The notes under the pieces are model-generated. The model saw only the letters and a list, made by a program, of their open reading frames with translations. It was not told the DNA's origin and made no database searches. Positions 45,075 through 53,357 of a DNA stretch of 64,000 bases are shown one piece after another. The position numbers and the translations under genes were made by a program. Source of the DNA: an uncultured Coriobacteriaceae bacterium. Lineage in GTDB: Bacteria; Actinomycetota; Coriobacteriia; Coriobacteriales; Atopobiaceae. The stretch is taken from contig CADBDT010000010.1 in assembly GCA_902793465.1 (NCBI GenBank), positions 1 to 64,000 of the forward strand, given 5' to 3'. Numbering within the stretch: position 1 is the stretch's first letter; each line of letters starts with the position of its first letter.

Positions 45075-45758
45075 ATGTCCACCATAACATCCGGAAACTT
45101 TACCTTTACCACCACGTCCATCGAAGGTGTAATTATCGTAGACGTAAAGTCCTACGGCGATCACCGCGGGTACTTTATGGAAACCTACAAGCGGCCTGAC
45201 TTTGTTGCGGGCGGCATTGACTGCGAGTTTGTGCAGGATAACCAGTCCTCGTCTACGCGCGGCGTGTTGCGTGGCATGCACTTCCAAAAGGAGCATCCGC
45301 AGTCCAAGCTCGTGCGTGTGGTGCGTGGGTCGGTGTTCGACGTATGCGTGGATCTGCGCGAGGGGAGTCCCACCTACGGTAAGTGGGAGGGTGTGGTGCT
45401 TACGGCCGAAAACCATCGACAGTTTTTTATCCCGCGTGGTTTTGCCCATGGCTTCCTCGTGCTTTCCGACGAGGCGGAGTTCTGCTACAAGTGCGACGAC
45501 ACCTACCATCCGGGTGATGAGGGTGGCATTATGTGGAACGACCCGCAAATAGGTATTAAGTGGCCCCCTCTGGAGGGGGATAAGCTGTTTGACCCGGCAA
45601 AGCTCGTGCTGTCCGACAAGGACCTCGTGCATCCCGCGCTCGAGGCCATACGCGATCAGATGTCTCAGTTTGCCGGGTTCGTTCGCGCGGGAATAGAGCC
45701 GCTCATAGACAGCGCAATTGGCAAGGAGCAGCCTGCAGACAACGACGCACGGGAGTGA
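45075..45758 (+). CDS. rfbC: dTDP-4-dehydrorhamnose 3,5-epimerase
   Basis: Third step of the dTDP-rhamnose route. The 227-residue product is a cupin: GVIIVDVKSYGDHRGYFMETY, QDNQSSSTRGVLRGMHFQ with the catalytic His region, VVRGSVFDVCVDLREGSPTYG, FFIPRGFAHGFLVLSD and WNDPQIGIKWP. The tail after residue 185 is longer than in most RmlC proteins and has no known motif. It starts at ATG 45075 and is followed after four bases by the second two-domain GT2 gene. It is 12.6 kb from rfbB. Confidence 0.95.
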   Translation: MSTITSGNFTFTTTSIEGVIIVDVKSYGDHRGYFMETYKRPDFVAGGIDCEFVQDNQSSSTRGVLRGMHFQKEHPQSKLVRVVRGSVFDVCVDLREGSPTYGKWEGVVLTAENHRQFFIPRGFAHGFLVLSDEAEFCYKCDDTYHPGDEGGIMWNDPQIGIKWPPLEGDKLFDPAKLVLSDKDLVHPALEAIRDQMSQFAGFVRAGIEPLIDSAIGKEQPADNDARE

Positions 45759-45762
45759 CTCC

Positions 45763-48231
45763 ATGAAAAAGCGCGAGGATAAGGCCAAGAATCCATTGCG
45801 CGTAGTGGCTCTTTGCAGGGGCGAGGGGCTGGGATATGTTTTGGTGGCAGACGCAGTTGACCGTTCGCTTGAGGTTGTAGCAACGTGCGACAATGGCGCT
45901 ACGGTGCCATGCTCATGCTTTGCCGTACGTGATGGTTTTTTGCGCGGCGCTGCACCAGAAGCGGCACGGGTGTGGATTGTTGTTTTACCGCTGCTGTCCA
46001 TAGACTGCGCGCTGCGTTTTTTCAGCGACGGCAAGGAGCTTCTGACCACGGTCTTTTCTGTTGTTCGATCCAAGGTCTCCTCGCGCCTGCTTTCGTTGCG
46101 AAAGCCTGGTATTGCACAGGCGTTGCGAGGATACGAGCGGCGTTGCGGGGCAGGGCATACGAGTGTGCGCATCCGCGAGGTATGGCCTGGCGAGCCTGGC
46201 TGGGCGGTTTGGCGCATACGAGTCCAGACGCCCTACGCAGACGGTAAGACCGGCGCGGACCTACGAATATACGATGCCAGCGCGAACGAGTGCGTGTGCG
46301 ACGTTGTTGTTATGGAGGATCAGGTGGTCCCGAGCGAGCGGAGCAAAGGACAGCTCGTTCGCCTACTAACGTATTCCTGCACGCTTCCCGAGGGCATGCG
46401 TGCGTTTTATGCGACATGTTATGCGGCGGGCAGCGAGGTTTTGGGTCTCGATGGCATGAATGCCCCGCGCGCGGAAGCCATGCTTGCGGACACGCGCCGC
46501 CTTATTGGCGGGGCGCCTGTAAACGGCGATTACGAGGGATGGTTTAAGAGGAATTGCGTTACCGAAGCCGAGCTTGCGCAGCAGCGGGCTGCTGTGCAGG
46601 AAGTGAACGAGAGCGAGCTTCCGCTCTTTAGCTTGGTAATGCCGGTGTACAGGACGCCGCGCGCTTTTTTGCGTGAGGCGCTGGAATCTGTGGTTGCGCA
46701 GTCGTACCCAAAGTGGGAGCTGGTGGTTGTTAACGCCAGCGGTGCGTATCCCGAGGTGGATGAGACGCTGGGTGCGTTTGCAGATGAGCGTATTCGCGTT
46801 GTGCAGGTGGAAAACCGCAGCATATCCGAGAACACGAACGCGGGAATTGCCAAAGCCCGAGGCAACTACGTTGGTTTTTTGGACCACGACGACCTTCTTG
46901 AGCCGGATGCCCTCTGGTGTATGTGGCAAGAGATAAGCGCGCATCCTACGGTAGACGTGCTGTACAGCGACGAAGACCACCTGGACGGAATTCATGTTCA
47001 CGGACCAGCGTTCAAAACGTTTCCCAACTACGGCAAGCTCTATGAGCATAACTACGTTACGCATCTCCTTATGGTGAGTCGCTACGTGTTGGACAATACC
47101 GAGCGATCGGGGGCAGACGTGGCAGGGGCCCAAGACTACGACCTTACGCTCAAGGCGTTTGAGGTTGCTCGCAAGGTCGTGCATGTGCCGCGGGTGCTTT
47201 ACCACTGGCGAGAGCACGAGGGCTCAACCTCTGGCGGGGGAGACCAAAAGCCGTACGCTCATGTTGCGGGCCAGCGTGCGCTGGAGGCACATTTTGCGCG
47301 TAGAGGGATTGCGGCAAAGGTGGACGATGGGGCAATACCGTACACGTATCGTGTGCGATATGAGCTGCCAGAGCCCGCGCCAAAGGTGAGCGTAATTGTT
47401 CCCACGCGCGATCACGCGGACCTGCTAGAAGCATGTGTTACCAGCGTGCTCCAAAGATCCACCTACAAGAACATTGAGGTGGTGCTGGTGGAAAACAACA
47501 GCGAGCAGAGCCAAACGTTCGAGTGCTACAAGCGTCTTAAAGCCCAGGACAGTCGCGTTCGAGTTGTGGAGTGGCGGCCATCTGAGCCGGGAGACTTTAA
47601 CTATTCGGCCATCGTCAACTACGGTGTTGAGCAGTCCATAGGAGAATACCTGGTGCTCCTTAACAACGACACCGAGGTAATAGAGGAAAGCTGGATAGAG
47701 GAAATGATGGGATGCCTTATGCGTCCCGAGGTGGGTGTAGTTGGTGCCAAGCTCCTCTTTGCCGACGGCCTTATTCAGCATGTGGGCATGGCAGGCAACC
47801 CCGAAGGCTACTTTTGTCATGTGTGCCAAAACCTTACGCGCGACGCGCTTGGCCCAGGATATGCGGCCGCTATGCCGGGGGACTACTCCATGGTAACTGG
47901 TGCCTGTCAAATGATGCGTCGCTCGCTCTTTGAGGAGCTTGGCGGCTACGACGAAGAGTTGGCAGTGGGCTATAACGACGGTGACTTTTGCCTTCGTGCT
48001 CGCGAGGCGGGGTATGCGGTTACCGTATGCGCACATGCGCTCCTTCATCACCGCGAGTTCTCGTCGCGTGGGCGTGAGTCTACCGACGCGCGTCTTAAGG
48101 CCCGCCATCTTCGCGAACGTGCCCTTGTGCTGCAAAGGCATTCCGAGTTCTTTGCCGCCGGCGACCCCGCTCTCAATCCCAACCTGGATCCCTTTAGTGC
48201 CTACTTCGACATTCCTCGAGATCTCGGGTAG
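45763..48231 (+). CDS. Two-domain GT2 glycosyltransferase, second copy
   Basis: The 822-residue product starts at ATG 45763, four bases after the rfbC stop. An N-terminal module (1-285) precedes GT2 domain one (about 290-535: FSLVMPVYRTPRAFLREALE, SISENTNAGIAKARGNY, FLDHDDLLEPDALW, YSDEDHLDG) and GT2 domain two (about 540-790: SVIVPTRDHADLLEACV, LVENNSEQSQT, LLNNDTEVIEESW, GACQMMRRSLFEELGGYDEE). The layout and motifs match the gene at 22328, and the two are paralogues. Coupling to rfbC supports rhamnose as donor sugar. The last base of its stop codon is also the first base of a long palindrome. Confidence 0.88.
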   Translation: MKKREDKAKNPLRVVALCRGEGLGYVLVADAVDRSLEVVATCDNGATVPCSCFAVRDGFLRGAAPEAARVWIVVLPLLSIDCALRFFSDGKELLTTVFSVVRSKVSSRLLSLRKPGIAQALRGYERRCGAGHTSVRIREVWPGEPGWAVWRIRVQTPYADGKTGADLRIYDASANECVCDVVVMEDQVVPSERSKGQLVRLLTYSCTLPEGMRAFYATCYAAGSEVLGLDGMNAPRAEAMLADTRRLIGGAPVNGDYEGWFKRNCVTEAELAQQRAAVQEVNESELPLFSLVMPVYRTPRAFLREALESVVAQSYPKWELVVVNASGAYPEVDETLGAFADERIRVVQVENRSISENTNAGIAKARGNYVGFLDHDDLLEPDALWCMWQEISAHPTVDVLYSDEDHLDGIHVHGPAFKTFPNYGKLYEHNYVTHLLMVSRYVLDNTERSGADVAGAQDYDLTLKAFEVARKVVHVPRVLYHWREHEGSTSGGGDQKPYAHVAGQRALEAHFARRGIAAKVDDGAIPYTYRVRYELPEPAPKVSVIVPTRDHADLLEACVTSVLQRSTYKNIEVVLVENNSEQSQTFECYKRLKAQDSRVRVVEWRPSEPGDFNYSAIVNYGVEQSIGEYLVLLNNDTEVIEESWIEEMMGCLMRPEVGVVGAKLLFADGLIQHVGMAGNPEGYFCHVCQNLTRDALGPGYAAAMPGDYSMVTGACQMMRRSLFEELGGYDEELAVGYNDGDFCLRAREAGYAVTVCAHALLHHREFSSRGRESTDARLKARHLRERALVLQRHSEFFAAGDPALNPNLDPFSAYFDIPRDLG

Positions 48232-48335
48232 TGCCGCTTGGGGATACTCCCCATCGGGTACATCGCGGATAGACCACCTCGTAAGGGAGCGGCTTACTCG
48301 CGATGTACCCGTAGGGGAGTATCCCCAAGCGGCAC
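48231..48335. repeat. Intergenic palindrome, copy 2 of the GGTACATCGCG family
   Basis: The 37-nt arms 48231-48267 and 48299-48335 are reverse complements but for the central AT/TA pair in CCCCATCGGG versus CCCGTAGGGG. The loop is 31 nt (48268-48298). The element fills the space between two convergent stop codons (48231 and 48338) almost to the base. Confidence 0.93.
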
Positions 48336-48337
48336 CC

Positions 48338-49477
48338 CTAGCGATGCACTTTGCGATACAGCTCGTGAAGCTGCTCGCGCTTTTGTCCGTTCTTGCCGGC
48401 AACGCGGTTCGCGAGCGGAGTAAGTATCTTCTGGTACACGAGCTCCTTAAACATGAGGCTAATAGGTCGGTTTTCGTAGCGCTTGAGCTCGTCGTCTATG
48501 CTCTGAATCCATGCGCGTGTTTCCTCGAGCTGTGCGGAAACACGTTGTACGCCCTGCGAGGACATGCGACAGATTATGACCTCATAGAAAGGGGTCTGCT
48601 TGGCATAGCGCCAAAAATGCTCGGCAAAGTCGCACTCGGCGTCGTCCCATGGCTTTATGGGGCCCGCGTAGTGCACGATGCGCGGGTTCTCGCGCGCGGC
48701 CATATACTCGGCGCGAAGCTCGGGCGTGGTGCGCGAAATTATGTCGCGAATGCGAAAACCGCAGTTGTCAAACATTACGTTCCATGCCATGTCCACATGG
48801 AGCGTGCGACCTTGGCAGAAGTAGTTAAGAACGTCTTGGTCCAGCAGCTGCCACTCGTTGGATTGGGCGAACTTAAAAACCTCGTCCACGCTAATGGACT
48901 TGCGCCACTCGTCCAGGTTAAACAGGATGGTCCCTGCTTGGAAATACTCGTAGGGGTTCTTTATCTTTAGAACGTTGTCCATGTAGTTGCGCTTGTCGGG
49001 CTGGCCTAGATCGACGTCCACGCCGTTGTAGATGCCGGTGGTGTCTGGGTCTTTGCAGGCTGCAACAAGGTAGTTTTCTATGTTGGTGTCAAATAGCGGT
49101 GCCACGTCGCTCAGGCATACCATGTCGGCATCCAAATACAACACCTTATGGTGGTCGGGGAGAATTTGGGGAAGCAGCAGCCTAAAGTATGTCTCGCGTT
49201 TAAAGTGCGCCCAAACGCGCAGCTTGTCTTTATAGGGACGCATGGGCTCGCTAACGTCCAGTATGCGCAGGCTCACGTTGGGCCGCTCTACCAGCTGGCG
49301 CAGCTGCCTAATGTGCAGCTGGGTAAAGTCTTCGCAAAGTACAATGAACTCGTATGTACGCTGGGGGTTGCAGTGGTCCACAATTGACGCAAGCAGCGTG
49401 CCAAGGTAGGGCACGTAATAGTCGTTTGAGGCAAATACGACCGATACGGTTTTGCTGGACGGAGATTGCTCTGCCAT
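48338..49477 (-). CDS. GT8-family glycosyltransferase
   Basis: The 379-residue product starts at ATG 49477 with AGGAGC upstream. GT8 features are VSVVFASNDYYVPYLGTLLASI, KRETYFRLLLPQILP, the metal site VLYLDADMVCLSDVAPL near residue 117, YFQAGTILFNLDEWR, LLDQDVLNYF and VHYAGPIKPW. Members transfer glucose or galactose onto lipopolysaccharide cores or teichoic-type polymers in the cytoplasm. The last 70 residues are helical and basic. It diverges from the GlfT2-like gene, with a long palindrome between them. Confidence 0.9.
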   Translation of the reverse strand: MAEQSPSSKTVSVVFASNDYYVPYLGTLLASIVDHCNPQRTYEFIVLCEDFTQLHIRQLRQLVERPNVSLRILDVSEPMRPYKDKLRVWAHFKRETYFRLLLPQILPDHHKVLYLDADMVCLSDVAPLFDTNIENYLVAACKDPDTTGIYNGVDVDLGQPDKRNYMDNVLKIKNPYEYFQAGTILFNLDEWRKSISVDEVFKFAQSNEWQLLDQDVLNYFCQGRTLHVDMAWNVMFDNCGFRIRDIISRTTPELRAEYMAARENPRIVHYAGPIKPWDDAECDFAEHFWRYAKQTPFYEVIICRMSSQGVQRVSAQLEETRAWIQSIDDELKRYENRPISLMFKELVYQKILTPLANRVAGKNGQKREQLHELYRKVHR

Positions 49478-49570
49478 AAACGCTCCTAAAGAAAAAAAGA
49501 ATAACGCACATTCCAAAGCATTGTACAAGGAAAGTTGCTTTTTTGTGCAACGCAAAATGAAGAGCGGCAG

Positions 49571-49638
49571 AGCCTATCAAGGGGGAGTACCCCTCTTGAT
49601 TGGCACCAATCAAGAGGGGTACTCCCCCTTGATAGGCT
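49571..49638. repeat. Perfect 33-bp inverted repeat between divergent genes
   Basis: The arms 49571-49603 and 49606-49638 are exact reverse complements. Each arm is itself an imperfect hairpin (ATCAAG...CTTGAT around GGGGAGTACCCC). The element is in the 271-bp gap between two divergent start codons, so it cannot be a simple terminator. A related half copy stands at 61994-62016. Confidence 0.92.
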
Positions 49639-49748
49639 AAGGTATAGTTCTTAAAGCTATTTTGCGTAAGTTGGGTGCGGGACGTGCGGGTGATGCGCTA
49701 GCATACGAGTGTTATTACAAAAAAAGCCACTGCTCGGAGGTTTATATC

Positions 49749-51611
49749 ATGGCTATAGACTACCGCCTTTGTAATGTGTTGCTTACCGACGGCGCTAGGT
49801 TCGAGGAGCATCCAGAGCTCTATGTACGTCAGAGCCCTGTGATTCGAGCAGATGCAGATGGCAGTGCATCCTTGCTTCCCGAACGCATGAGATACGACTT
49901 TGCAACCTACCTTAATGCCTTCTCTAATATTAAATGGCGCAAGTACGCCACCGTTAGCAACGTATGGCTTAGACTTGTTGTTCGCGGTGCGTTTGAGGTG
50001 GTATACACGGGCTATGACCTCATGTTGCAAAAGCCCCAGCGCACCGTATTCGAGCGCAAGACGTACGAGCTCGATGAATACGAGACTTTGGATTTTTGCT
50101 ATCCCGCAGACAACACGACATTCTTGTCGTTTGAAATAATTACTGCAGGCGAGCTGTCGATTGCCCAGGCGTACTACTACACAAAAGTGGATGAGGCCGA
50201 TCTGCGTCCCGTAGAGCTCGCCGTTTGCACCACCACGTTTTGCAAAGAAGAGTACGTGGTGCCCAACATCGAGCTGTTTAGGGACCGCATACTGGGGTGC
50301 GACGAGCCCATTGCCAAGCACTTTACGCTGCATGTGGTGGACAACGGACGCACGCTTAGCGTCGAGGAACTGCAGTCGGACCGCATAAAGGTGCATCCCA
50401 ACCCCAACGTGGGTGGAGCCGGCGGCTTTTCGCGCGGGATGATAGAGGCGCTGGAGCAGGAGCCCAAGGCTACGCATGCCCTGCTTATGGACGATGACGT
50501 GCAAATTCACCCAGAGGCCATCAAGCGTACCTATAACCTTCTTACCCTTCTTCGCGACGAGTATTTGGGTCACTTTATAAGCGGTGCCATGCTTTGTCTC
50601 GAAGAGCCCAACATGTTCCACGAGGATGTGGGATACATGCACGAAGGCGGCGGATACTTTGCCACCAAGCTCCCAAACTTCGAGCAACGAACAATAGACG
50701 TTTCCAAGCTCGAGTCGTGCATGCTGCTTGAGACCTTTACGCCCAGGGTAAACAACAAGTACGCCGCATGGTGGTACTGCTGCATTCCCATAAGTACCAT
50801 TGAGAAGAACGGCCTTGCGCTGCCCCTGTTTATTCGTGGCGACGATGCCGAGTACGGCAACCGTGCCGCCAAGGGCTTTATTACCATGAACGGCATTTGC
50901 ATTTGGCATCTTTCAAACGCTGGCACGTTTCGCGCCGCGCTCGAGCGTTACTACCCTCTGCGCAACTCCCTTATTGCTCAGTCGGCGTCTGGAATATATG
51001 GCGACGTGAATCTTATTGACACGGTTCACCACTTCTTTGGAATTGACCTTAAGACGTTTAACTACGATGCGGCGGAGCTCTGCCTTAAGGGGTTTGAGGA
51101 CTACCTCCGAGGGCCTGAGCATCTTAAGTACATAAAGACCGAAAAGAACAATCGCGAGCTTGCCGCACTCAACGAAGAGCTCCTCCCCATAGAACAGATT
51201 GAGGAAGAGCTTGGGTACTATGTTCCGTTTAACCATCAGGCCCTGCCTACGAGCATACAGGACCGTAATATATTTACCAAGGCATACGACTACGCTACCT
51301 TTAACGGTCAGCGCGGTCCAAAGCAGTTGGCTCCTGGCGGCGTTGCCGTAATTGCGTACGATGGCTGGTTCTACCCGGCAAACACGATTCGCGGCAAGGA
51401 TACGCTGCTCGCCATTACGGCAGACGGAAAGATGGGCGTGCTTCGCAAAAAGGACCGCGTGCGGTTCGACCAGCTCGAAAAGCGCTATAAGGCGTTGAGA
51501 AAGATCTACAAGGAGCACAAGGACGAGATACGCGAGGCCTGGGCTGCTGCCCAGCCCGAACTCACCTCCATCGAGTTCTGGAAGCAGTATCTAAAGGAAC
51601 AGGCAGAATAG
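49749..51611 (+). CDS. GlfT2-like galactofuranosyltransferase
   Basis: The 620-residue product starts at ATG 49749 with GGAGG upstream. An N-terminal beta domain of the GlfT2 type (about 1-150) is followed by a GT2 domain: ELAVCTTTFCKEEYVVPNIE, LHVVDNGRTL, NVGGAGGFSRGM and the metal site ALLMDDDVQIHPEA near residue 247. FIRGDDAEYGNRA and CIWHLSNAG near residue 391 supply the usual Asp-Asp and His. Mycobacterial GlfT2 adds galactofuranose from UDP-Galf to arabinogalactan, so galactofuranose is a likely component here. No UDP-galactopyranose mutase gene is in the window; it must lie elsewhere if this is right. Confidence 0.85.
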   Translation: MAIDYRLCNVLLTDGARFEEHPELYVRQSPVIRADADGSASLLPERMRYDFATYLNAFSNIKWRKYATVSNVWLRLVVRGAFEVVYTGYDLMLQKPQRTVFERKTYELDEYETLDFCYPADNTTFLSFEIITAGELSIAQAYYYTKVDEADLRPVELAVCTTTFCKEEYVVPNIELFRDRILGCDEPIAKHFTLHVVDNGRTLSVEELQSDRIKVHPNPNVGGAGGFSRGMIEALEQEPKATHALLMDDDVQIHPEAIKRTYNLLTLLRDEYLGHFISGAMLCLEEPNMFHEDVGYMHEGGGYFATKLPNFEQRTIDVSKLESCMLLETFTPRVNNKYAAWWYCCIPISTIEKNGLALPLFIRGDDAEYGNRAAKGFITMNGICIWHLSNAGTFRAALERYYPLRNSLIAQSASGIYGDVNLIDTVHHFFGIDLKTFNYDAAELCLKGFEDYLRGPEHLKYIKTEKNNRELAALNEELLPIEQIEEELGYYVPFNHQALPTSIQDRNIFTKAYDYATFNGQRGPKQLAPGGVAVIAYDGWFYPANTIRGKDTLLAITADGKMGVLRKKDRVRFDQLEKRYKALRKIYKEHKDEIREAWAAAQPELTSIEFWKQYLKEQAE

Positions 51612-51624
51612 GCAGGGGTAACAC

Positions 51625-52443
51625 GTGTTCCTAAACGACTTGTATCATGCGCTAGACCCGGTGGCGTTTTCTATAGGTCCGTTTGCCGTTAGGTGGTACG
51701 GGCTTGGCTATTTGGCTGGCTTTGTGCTGGGCGGCATACTTTTGTATCGCATTGCAAAGCGCTGGAAGCTCGACCTGTCGTCCGACGACGTGCTCAGCAT
51801 CATGACAGGCATCTGTCTGGGCATTATTTTGGGAGGACGCCTTGGATACGTGCTGTTCTATGGCGCTGGCTATTATCTGAGCCACCCCTTGTCCATCTTT
51901 GCGCTCAACGAAGGCGGCATGAGCTTTCATGGCGGGTTGGTTGGCGCCATTGTGGGCGGCTCGATTGTGTGCAAAAGGAGCCGCATTTCCATTCCGACCA
52001 TTTGCGACATTGGGGTGTGCGTGGCGCCGGTGGGCATCTTTTTGGTGCGCTGTGCAAACTTTATTAACGGCGAGCTATGGGGCAAGGAAACAGACCTACC
52101 CTGGGGCGTAATGTTTGAGACGGGCGGCAACGTGTACCGGCATCCCTCGCAGCTCTACGAGGCGGTTTTGGAAGGTCTCGTAATGTTTGTGCTGCTGTGG
52201 ATCCTGTGGCGAAAGCTGCCCCCTCGTCCGCAGGGTACGTTTATGGGCATCTTTTTGCTGTGGTACGGCGTGTGTCGCATTCTTATTGAGTTCGTGCGCG
52301 TGCCCGACGAGCAGCTTGGCTATCTGTTTGGCGGATTCGTTACCATGGGGCAGCTGCTCTCGCTGCCGCTGATAATAGCTGGCATTGCCCTGCTCGTGTG
52401 GGCGCACAAGTACCAGCGCCCACAGGTGGGGCATGTAGAGTAA
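51625..52443 (+). CDS. lgt: Prolipoprotein diacylglyceryl transferase
   Basis: The membrane enzyme attaches diacylglycerol to the lipobox Cys of lipoproteins, such as the one at 2105. The 272-residue product starts at GTG 51625 and has seven membrane segments. Marks are AVRWYGLGYLAGFV, GGRLGYVLFYG, GMSFHGGLVGAI and the signature RCANFINGELWGKET, then YRHPSQLYEAVLEG and RILIEFVRVPDEQLGY. It lies 13 bases after the GlfT2-like gene, and it is separated from the convergent deoC by a palindrome. Confidence 0.96.
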   Translation: MFLNDLYHALDPVAFSIGPFAVRWYGLGYLAGFVLGGILLYRIAKRWKLDLSSDDVLSIMTGICLGIILGGRLGYVLFYGAGYYLSHPLSIFALNEGGMSFHGGLVGAIVGGSIVCKRSRISIPTICDIGVCVAPVGIFLVRCANFINGELWGKETDLPWGVMFETGGNVYRHPSQLYEAVLEGLVMFVLLWILWRKLPPRPQGTFMGIFLLWYGVCRILIEFVRVPDEQLGYLFGGFVTMGQLLSLPLIIAGIALLVWAHKYQRPQVGHVE

Positions 52444-52469
52444 GGTGAGTTAGGGCGGACCGTCCGAGG

Positions 52470-52580
52470 GGGGTGCCGCTTGGGGATACTCCCCCATCGG
52501 GTACATCGCGAGTAACCCATTTCATCATGAGAGGACTATCCGCGATGTACCCGTAGGGGAGTATCCCCAAGCGGCACCCC
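52470..52580. repeat. Intergenic palindrome, copy 3 of the GGTACATCGCG family
   Basis: The arms 52470-52510 and 52541-52580 enclose a 30-nt loop. The left arm has one additional C. The loop is in the orientation opposite to that in copy 2 although the arms point the same way. The element lies between the convergent lgt and deoC stops. GGACCGTCC just before it recurs upstream of the copy at 57.6 kb. Confidence 0.92.
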
Positions 52581-52598
52581 GCTCCGGGTTCCCGGACC

Positions 52599-53303
52599 CT
52601 ATCGCTTGGCAAGCTCCTCGAAGATGGCAATGCCGGCAGAGGTGCCAATGCGGTCCACGCCGGCGTCCACAAACGCAAGGAACTGCTCGGGAGTGCGAAT
52701 GCCGCCCGCGGCCTTAATCTTTACCTCGGGGTCGGTGTGTTCGCGCATAAGGCGCACGTCCTCCAGCGTGGCGCCTCCCGTGCCAAAGCCGGTGGAGGTC
52801 TTTATAAAGTCGGGCTTTACGTCGCTGGCAATGGTGCACAGTGCGATCTTCTCGTCGTCGGTAAGGTAGCAGTTTTCGAAGATTACCTTGCAGACGGTGG
52901 GATCGCTGGCGCCAAGGGTTCCGCCGCCGCGGCCCTCGCGGCAGAGGGCTACGATGCATTCCATTTCTTCGCGCACGTAGTCCCAGTTGCCGTTTTTTAC
53001 CTCGGTTAGGTTTACCACATAGTCGATCTCGTCTGCGCCGCACTCAATGGCGTCGTGAGTCTCTTGGATCTTGGAGTAGATGCTCGTTTGGCCCAAGGGG
53101 AACGAGATTGCTGCGTCCACGTGCACGTTGCTGTCTTTAAGGAGTTCGCAGCAGAGCCTGGACTGCACCTGGTTTATGGCAACGGAGGCAAAGCCCCAGG
53201 CCATGGCTTCGTTGCAGAGTACCTGTATGTCCAAATTGCTTGCGTCTGCATGCAGATTGGTGTGGTCCACGAGTTTTGCAAGTGCTTCTATGTCGTACGA
53301 CAC
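52599..53303 (-). CDS. deoC: Deoxyribose-phosphate aldolase
   Basis: The cytoplasmic enzyme splits deoxyribose 5-phosphate to acetaldehyde and glyceraldehyde 3-phosphate in nucleoside use. The 234-residue product starts at GTG 53303 behind a GGAGATGG purine run. It shows KLVDHTNLHADAS, AISFPLGQ, the substrate loop DEIDYVVNLTEVKNG, DFIKTSTGF with the Schiff-base Lys168 and VKIKAAGGIRT with the second Lys. No other deo gene is adjacent. It is followed on the minus strand by lgt in convergence, and its upstream neighbour is the M16C protease gene. Confidence 0.95.
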   Translation of the reverse strand: MSYDIEALAKLVDHTNLHADASNLDIQVLCNEAMAWGFASVAINQVQSRLCCELLKDSNVHVDAAISFPLGQTSIYSKIQETHDAIECGADEIDYVVNLTEVKNGNWDYVREEMECIVALCREGRGGGTLGASDPTVCKVIFENCYLTDDEKIALCTIASDVKPDFIKTSTGFGTGGATLEDVRLMREHTDPEVKIKAAGGIRTPEQFLAFVDAGVDRIGTSAGIAIFEELAKR

Positions 53304-53357
53304 GCTCTACCATCTCCTCAATACGTGGTTTGCCCGCTTATGGGCGGTTACGCCATC

